9,165 bases of DNA. Origin: an uncultured Collinsella sp. GTDB lineage: Bacteria > Actinomycetota > Coriobacteriia > Coriobacteriales > Coriobacteriaceae. The stretch covers positions 1-9,165 of the forward strand of contig CABUBZ010000071.1 in assembly GCA_902489945.1 (NCBI GenBank), written 5' to 3'. How positions within the stretch are numbered: the stretch's first letter is position 1; each line of letters opens with the position of its first letter. Shown here piece after piece: positions 5,805 through 9,165 of the stretch. The notes beneath the pieces are model-generated. The model saw nothing but the letters and a program-made list of their open reading frames with translations, had not been told where the DNA came from and made no database searches. The translations under genes and the position numbers were made by a program.

Positions 5805-7220
5805 TTATTGCAGCTGCTCTTGAAGAACACTGAGCGACTGAGGGCTCAGGTCGTCGTATTGTATGAGGACGCGAGATGGAGCGTTCTTAGTCGATGCCCG
5901 ATCAGCCGTCCACAGGCAATCGGCGATGTTGACATAGGAAATACGAGCGTCAGCGAGAGCCTTCGCGAAACTCTCCCCCGCCTTGTCCTCGGCCAGGGCA
6001 ACAGTGCAGTAAAGGCCCGCGTCTGCATGCTCGATCGAGACCTCCCCTGCCGGAAACGCTTTCCGTACAAGCGCTGCCAGGCCATCGCGTGTCTCGCGAG
6101 CACGCACGCGCACGCGGTTCACATGCCGCTCGTAATCACCCGATTCCAGCAAGCGCGCTAAAGCGACCTGGTCAACAGAGCTCACCGACGAAGCGTAAAA
6201 ACCAAGGTCGCGCCCAAACCGTTCCATCAGCTCATCGGGCAACACCATGTACGCCAAACGCAACGCCGATGAAAGGCTCTTCGAAAACGTGTTGGTATAG
6301 ATGACCGATTGAGCGGCATCGATCGACGCGAGCGCGGGAATCGGCTTGCCGGCAAGGCGAAACTCACAATCAAAGTCGTCTTCGATGAGATACCGACCCG
6401 GCCGCTCGGCGGCCCAGCTCAGCAACGCATAGCGACGTGCAATGCTCGTCACAAGACCGGTCGGATACTGATGAGACGGCATCAGATGAAGGACATCGGT
6501 CCCGGTTTTCTGCAGCGTGCTCAAGTCCACGCCCTCAGCATCCAACGGGGCATGCCGCACTTCGCAACCCATGGCCTGATAGATGCGCGTCAAGCGCAAA
6601 TAGCCTGGATCCTCGACGGCATACACCTTGTCCGCGCCAAGCAACTGAACCAACATGGTATCGAGCAGCTGGGCGCCCGCACCGATAACGATATTGTCGG
6701 GATTGACATTCATGCCCCTTGTCCCGCGCAGATGGTGCGCAATCGCACGTCGCAGTCGAGCGGTGCCCTGCGCCGGTGCGGGCGAAAAGATTTCACGCTC
6801 ATCTTCGGACGTCAGCGTCGCCCGTAGCGCACTTTGCCAAAGCCGCGCCGCCTCCAAAGCGGAAGGAGAAAGCGCATCAAATCGCTCGATCTGTCCGTTG
6901 ACATCATGCGCGCTGGGACCAACAGGGACGGCATCTCGGTCGATATCCCCCGCAGCCAAAGCCAAAACCGGCGCATCCGGAAGCTCGCACGCGTAGTAGC
7001 CACGACGCGGCATTGAGCAAATATAACCCTCGGCAAGCAACTGGCTATATGCATTCTCGATGGTAATGACACTGATACCCAGATGACTCGCAAAGGCGCG
7101 CTTAGACGGCAGATGCTCCCCTGCCGCAATGCGCCCGGCAACAATATCATCGCGAATTTGCTGGTAAACATACTCATAAAGCGATGCTTCGCCGCGATTT
7201 TCCAAATTGTAGTCAAGCAT
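5805..7220 (-). CDS. pdxR: MocR/GntR-family transcriptional regulator of vitamin B6 synthesis (PdxR)
   Basis: This 471-aa protein has a GntR winged helix at about residues 13-75 (SLYEYVYQQIRDDI, LPSKRAFASHLGIS, YSQLLAEGYI). A fold-type-I aminotransferase-like domain follows from about 115. PLP-site motifs visible are PSHQYPTG (248-255), EDDFDCEF (280-287), TFSKSLS with the Schiff-base Lys314, and Arg321 in ALRLAY. MocR proteins are regulators that bind PLP rather than transaminases. Divergence from pdxST makes PdxR the specific assignment, in which PLP acts as effector and pdxST is usually activated when PLP is low. The start is set at ATG 7220 because AGGTGA stands 7 nt before it. The frame is open further up to a TTG at 7253, but that has no ribosome-binding site and would put the coding region across one of the CTGACCTTAT repeats. 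It converges with the rubrerythrin terminator. Confidence 0.93.
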   Translation of the reverse strand: MLDYNLENRGEASLYEYVYQQIRDDIVAGRIAAGEHLPSKRAFASHLGISVITIENAYSQLLAEGYICSMPRRGYYACELPDAPVLALAAGDIDRDAVPVGPSAHDVNGQIERFDALSPSALEAARLWQSALRATLTSEDEREIFSPAPAQGTARLRRAIAHHLRGTRGMNVNPDNIVIGAGAQLLDTMLVQLLGADKVYAVEDPGYLRLTRIYQAMGCEVRHAPLDAEGVDLSTLQKTGTDVLHLMPSHQYPTGLVTSIARRYALLSWAAERPGRYLIEDDFDCEFRLAGKPIPALASIDAAQSVIYTNTFSKSLSSALRLAYMVLPDELMERFGRDLGFYASSVSSVDQVALARLLESGDYERHVNRVRVRARETRDGLAALVRKAFPAGEVSIEHADAGLYCTVALAEDKAGESFAKALADARISYVNIADCLWTADRASTKNAPSRVLIQYDDLSPQSLSVLQEQLQ

Positions 7221-7231
7221 GGGTCTATCAC

Positions 7232-7298
7232 CTGACCTTATCGAATCATTCAATCTGATATTAGTCTGACCTTATTATTATCTCTAAAACTGATTATT
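7232..7298. promoter_or_regulatory. Probable PdxR operator array: CTGA-headed direct repeats
   Basis: CTGACCTTAT occurs exactly at 7232-7241 and 7266-7275. Weaker same-direction copies are CTGATATTAG (7255-7264) and CTGATTATTC (7290-7299). Starts are 23, 11 and 24 bp apart, close to one or two helical turns. The array fills the pdxR-pdxS spacer. MocR regulators commonly bind direct repeats in such divergent spacers. A weak TATAGG -10 for pdxS (7318-7323) with no recognisable -35 fits an activator-dependent promoter. On the minus strand TAGAGA and TAATAT, 17 bp apart inside the array, could drive pdxR. Confidence 0.55.
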
Positions 7299-7365
7299 CC
7301 GCTATACCCAGCTCCCCTATAGGATGTTCCGTCAAGCAATACACATGCCAACCAAGGGAGCAACC

Positions 7366-8256
7366 ATGGCAGAACAGACCAGCAAGGCCGATCGCGTCAA
7401 ACTCAATCGCGAGCTCGCGCAGATGCTCAAGGGCGGCGTCATCATGGACGTCACCACGCCCGAGCAGGCACGCATCGCCGAGGAGGCAGGCGCCTGCGCC
7501 GTTATGGCACTCGAGCGCATTCCGGCCGACATCCGCGCCGCAGGCGGCGTCTCGCGCATGAGCGACCCCAAGATGATCAAGGGCATCCAAGAGGCCGTCT
7601 CCATCCCCGTCATGGCCAAGTGCCGCATCGGTCACATTGTCGAGGCGCAGGTCCTGCAGGCCATCGAGATCGATTACATCGACGAGTCCGAGGTTCTCTC
7701 CCCTGCCGATGACGTCTATCACATCGACAAGACCCAGTTTGACGTGCCGTTTGTCTGCGGCGCCCGCGATCTGGGCGAGGCGTTGCGCCGTGTTGCCGAG
7801 GGCGCCACGATGATTCGTACCAAGGGCGAGCCGGGCACGGGCGACGTCGTTCAGGCCGTGCGCCATATGCGCAAGATCCAAAAGCAGATCCGCGACGTTG
7901 TTGCTCTGCGCGACGACGAGCTCTTTGAGGCAGCCAAGCAGCTGCAGGTTCCGGTCGAGCTGGTGCGCGGGGTCCATGCCACGGGCAAGCTCCCCGTCGT
8001 AAACTTTGCCGCCGGCGGAGTCGCGACCCCCGCCGACGCCGCGCTGATGATGCAGCTGGGCGCCGAGGGCGTCTTTGTTGGCTCGGGCATCTTTAAGAGC
8101 GGCGACCCCGCCAAGCGCGCCGCCGCCATCGTCAAGGCCGTGGCAAACTTCACCGACGCCAAGCTCATCGCCGAGCTTTCGGAGGACCTGGGCGAGGCCA
8201 TGGTGGGCATCAACGCCGACGAAATCGAGATCATCATGGAGGAGCGCGGGCGCTAG
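7366..8256 (+). CDS. pdxS: Pyridoxal 5'-phosphate synthase, PdxS (Pdx1) synthase subunit
   Basis: PdxS builds PLP from ribose 5-phosphate, glyceraldehyde 3-phosphate and ammonia in the DXP-independent pathway; ammonia comes from PdxT through a channel. The 296-aa TIM-barrel protein has normal length. Asp28 (IMDV), Lys85 (PVMAKCRIGH) and Lys153 (RTKGEPGTGD) correspond to the catalytic Asp and the two Schiff-base lysines of the family. Other family landmarks are ALERIPADIRAAGGVSRMSD (48-67) and the phosphate-binding NFAAGGVATPADAA and VFVGSGIFKS. The ATG at 7366 has AAGGGAG 5 nt upstream. In-frame ATGs at 7324 and 7345 lack a ribosome-binding site, and the extra residues (MFRQAIHMPTKGAT) look unlike any PdxS N-terminus. 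It is followed after 20 nt by pdxT as an operon and probably controlled by the divergent PdxR. Confidence 0.97.
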   Translation: MAEQTSKADRVKLNRELAQMLKGGVIMDVTTPEQARIAEEAGACAVMALERIPADIRAAGGVSRMSDPKMIKGIQEAVSIPVMAKCRIGHIVEAQVLQAIEIDYIDESEVLSPADDVYHIDKTQFDVPFVCGARDLGEALRRVAEGATMIRTKGEPGTGDVVQAVRHMRKIQKQIRDVVALRDDELFEAAKQLQVPVELVRGVHATGKLPVVNFAAGGVATPADAALMMQLGAEGVFVGSGIFKSGDPAKRAAAIVKAVANFTDAKLIAELSEDLGEAMVGINADEIEIIMEERGR

Positions 8257-8276
8257 TCCAGCAGAAAGGATCGCAC

Positions 8277-8864
8277 ATGAGCGATTATGCAGACCAAACG
8301 GTCGCCGTGCTGGCGGTCCAGGGCGCTTTTGCCGAGCACGAGGCAAGACTGTCCGAGCTGGGCGCACGTTGTATCGAGCTGAGGCAGGCGGCCGATTTGC
8401 AGCAGAACTTTGACCGTCTGGTCCTCCCCGGCGGCGAGTCCACCGTTCAGGGCAAGTTACTTGCCGAGCTTGGTATGCTCGATGAGCTTCACACCCGCAT
8501 TGTTGAGGGCATGCCCGTCCTGGGCACCTGCGCCGGCTTGATTCTGTTGGCGCGCGATCTTGCCGCCCACGACGATAAGGGGACGCCGCGCTTGGCAACC
8601 ATGGATGTGCTCGTTGAGCGCAATGCTTACGGCAGACAGCTCGGCAGCTTTCGCACCAAGGGGCAGGTAGGCGGTATCGACGGTGAGGTGCCGCTGACGT
8701 TTATCCGCGCGCCCCGCATCGTCGAGGTCCACGGCGACGCCAAGGCCTTAACGAAAGTCGACGGGCGCATCGTCGCCGCCCGCCAGGGCAACCAGCTCGG
8801 CGTAACCTTCCACCCCGAACTCGACGAAGACACCCGCCTCCACGAACTGTTCCTGCAAATGTAG
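8277..8864 (+). CDS. pdxT: Pyridoxal 5'-phosphate synthase, PdxT (Pdx2) glutaminase subunit
   Basis: PdxT hydrolyses glutamine and passes ammonia to PdxS; in the full complex twelve of each subunit assemble. The 195-aa class-I glutamine amidotransferase is of usual length. It has VLAVQGAFAEH (11-21), the LPGGEST loop (50-56), the nucleophile Cys85 in GTCAGLILL, SFRTKG (124-129), IRAPRI (143-148), and the His179-Glu181 pair in TFHPEL, completing the catalytic triad. The ATG (8277) has AAAGGA 7 nt upstream and lies 20 nt after the pdxS stop, so the two are co-transcribed. The gene ends at TAG 8864; the next transcribed feature is a perfect 18-bp-arm inverted repeat 13 nt on, without a U-run. 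Confidence 0.96.
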   Translation: MSDYADQTVAVLAVQGAFAEHEARLSELGARCIELRQAADLQQNFDRLVLPGGESTVQGKLLAELGMLDELHTRIVEGMPVLGTCAGLILLARDLAAHDDKGTPRLATMDVLVERNAYGRQLGSFRTKGQVGGIDGEVPLTFIRAPRIVEVHGDAKALTKVDGRIVAARQGNQLGVTFHPELDEDTRLHELFLQM

Positions 8865-8877
8865 GTAGAACAAAAAC

Positions 8878-8941
8878 GAGAGTGGATAATCTCCCACTTT
8901 GAGCTTGAATGCAGACTCAAACCGGGAGATTATCCACTCTC
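8878..8941. repeat. Perfect 18-bp-arm inverted repeat after pdxT
   Basis: Arms GAGAGTGGATAATCTCCC (8878-8895) and the exact complement at 8924-8941 flank 28 nt. That spacer contains an inner TTTGAG/CTCAAA pair around a 12-nt loop. In RNA or cruciform DNA this gives 18 + 6 bp with a 2-by-2 internal mismatch (AC against CC). No T-run follows on either strand, so it is not a typical intrinsic terminator, though it may stabilise the pdxT 3' end. It looks like a REP or small MITE-type element. Confidence 0.8.
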
Positions 8942-8946
8942 ATGCC

Positions 8947-9008
8947 ATGTAGTCGTTGGGGACGTTCTTAAACGACTAGTCAAACAAGAACGTCCCCAAC
9001 GACTACAT
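8947..9008. repeat. Perfect 23-bp-arm inverted repeat with alternative pairing
   Basis: The arms, 8947-8969 and 8986-9008, are exact complements around a 16-nt spacer; the central part of each is GTTGGGGACGTTC or its complement. The spacer holds AACGACTA (8971-8978), which is also present at the outer end of the right arm (8999-9006 region). The left arm's TAGTCGTT (8950-8957) can therefore pair with either. Only 5 nt separate it from the preceding palindrome. No open reading frame is involved. Confidence 0.82.
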
Positions 9009-9051
9009 CGCGATAGACGGCCACGTTTGCCCAGATAATACCGACCAAAAT

Positions 9052-9076
9052 AAACCTGTCCCTTTTTGGCAGGTTT
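9052..9076. repeat. Short hairpin with AGGGACAGG loop, related to left-hand repeats
   Basis: AAACCTG (9052-9058) pairs with CAGGTTT (9070-9076), extended inward by T-G and C-G. On the minus strand it reads AAAAGGGACAGG, matching 11 of 12 bases of AAAGGGGACAGG in the repeat at 1210-1244. CCAAAA (9045-9050) could alternatively pair with TTTTGG (9064-9069). It could be a terminator remnant, but the shared asymmetric core favours a repeat family. Confidence 0.5.
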
Positions 9077-9165
9077 GAATCAAGGCAACGCCGATGTTTT
9101 GGCACCGACAGCGAAAACCCGCCAGAGCGAGCAAGGTGCCTTGAAACGAGGCGGCATTGATCTTT
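9077..9165. other. Right-edge non-coding stretch with short inverted repeats
   Basis: No supported gene is present. TCAAGGCA (9080-9087) is the complement of TGCCTTGA (9137-9144), GGCACC (9101-9106) pairs with GGTGCC (9135-9140), and CAAGG-TG-CCTTG is a local palindrome (9132-9143). The same bases thus have several competing partners. It may be the beginning of another structured repeat or leader that continues past the window. Confidence 0.3.

Noticed and set aside
7221..7253. TTG start at 7253 extending PdxR by 11 residues
   Set aside because: There is no Shine-Dalgarno, whereas ATG 7220 has AGGTGA at good spacing. The extension would run through one of the CTGACCTTAT operator repeats.
7294..8598. 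Long minus-strand open frame (434 codons) opposite pdxS and pdxT
   Set aside because: It is the shadow of two certain genes. Its Asp/Gly/Leu/His-rich composition is what GC-rich codon bias produces on the complementary strand, and it shows no domain or ribosome-binding site.
8587..8600. 14-bp match CGCGCTTGGCAACC shared between pdxT and the DUF2130 gene (10-23)
   Set aside because: A single 14-bp match in GC-rich coding sequence in different frames; no pairing or flanking similarity, so taken as coincidence.
8982..9165. Minus-strand frame open from the right edge to a TGA near 8982, about 61 codons
   Set aside because: It runs through the repeat hairpin and into the 23-bp palindrome and uses many codons rare in the neighbouring genes (TCA, AGG, CCA). 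It is probably chance openness in a repeat region.
1..9165. CRISPR array, phage genes, toxin-antitoxin or defence system
   Set aside because: No regularly spaced repeats, integrase, transposase, capsid, nuclease-immunity pair or similar signatures are seen on either strand.

Overview
The window reads as about 9.2 kb of chromosome from a GC-rich, anaerobic, actinobacterial-type gut bacterium. Gene content, codon choice and intergenic hairpin style fit Coriobacteriia, most likely Collinsella or a close relative. That is inference: no rRNA or other phylogenetic marker is present. It is mostly ordinary housekeeping and accessory metabolism. I see no phage, transposase gene, CRISPR array, tRNA or rRNA.

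Left part (1-2055, all minus strand). A DUF2130-type coiled-coil protein is cut by the window edge. Behind it come a YdjC/ChbG-type carbohydrate deacetylase, a small calcineurin-like metallophosphoesterase and a 59-residue charge-polarised protein of unknown function. A near-identical ACCACAAAGG hairpin sits in the 3' flank of both the deacetylase and the phosphoesterase gene, looking like a dispersed palindromic repeat.

Gap 2056-2307. No protein gene is convincing here. The plus strand, opposite to both neighbours, carries a strong intrinsic terminator (16-bp stem with G-U pairs that only form on this strand, then TTTGTTTTT). Two further stem-loops and a plausible promoter precede it. This is the best candidate for an undescribed element: a small RNA of about 100 nt.

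Middle (2308-5733). An iron-dependent alcohol dehydrogenase and a class-3-like aldehyde dehydrogenase form a tight minus-strand operon that should interconvert alcohol, aldehyde and acid with NAD(H). Divergent from it is a reverse rubrerythrin (rubredoxin domain first, then diiron domain), a peroxide-reducing protein of anaerobes. The shared 256-bp spacer holds two copies of a TTGATTGATCAA-like operator 64 bp apart, a promoter for the rubrerythrin, and leader hairpins that enclose its ribosome-binding site.

Right part (5805-8864). A MocR-type regulator (PdxR) is divergent from pdxS-pdxT, the two subunits of pyridoxal-5'-phosphate synthase (the DXP-independent vitamin B6 route). The spacer holds an array of CTGA-headed direct repeats that probably binds PdxR. 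The logic is a classical feedback loop: PdxST make PLP, and PdxR senses PLP through its aminotransferase-like domain and controls pdxST.

Right edge (8865-9165). There is no convincing gene. Three inverted repeats follow pdxT within about 200 bp: an 18-bp-arm element, a 23-bp-arm element, and a short hairpin related in its loop to the left-hand repeats. The region looks like a cluster of REP/MITE-like palindromes.
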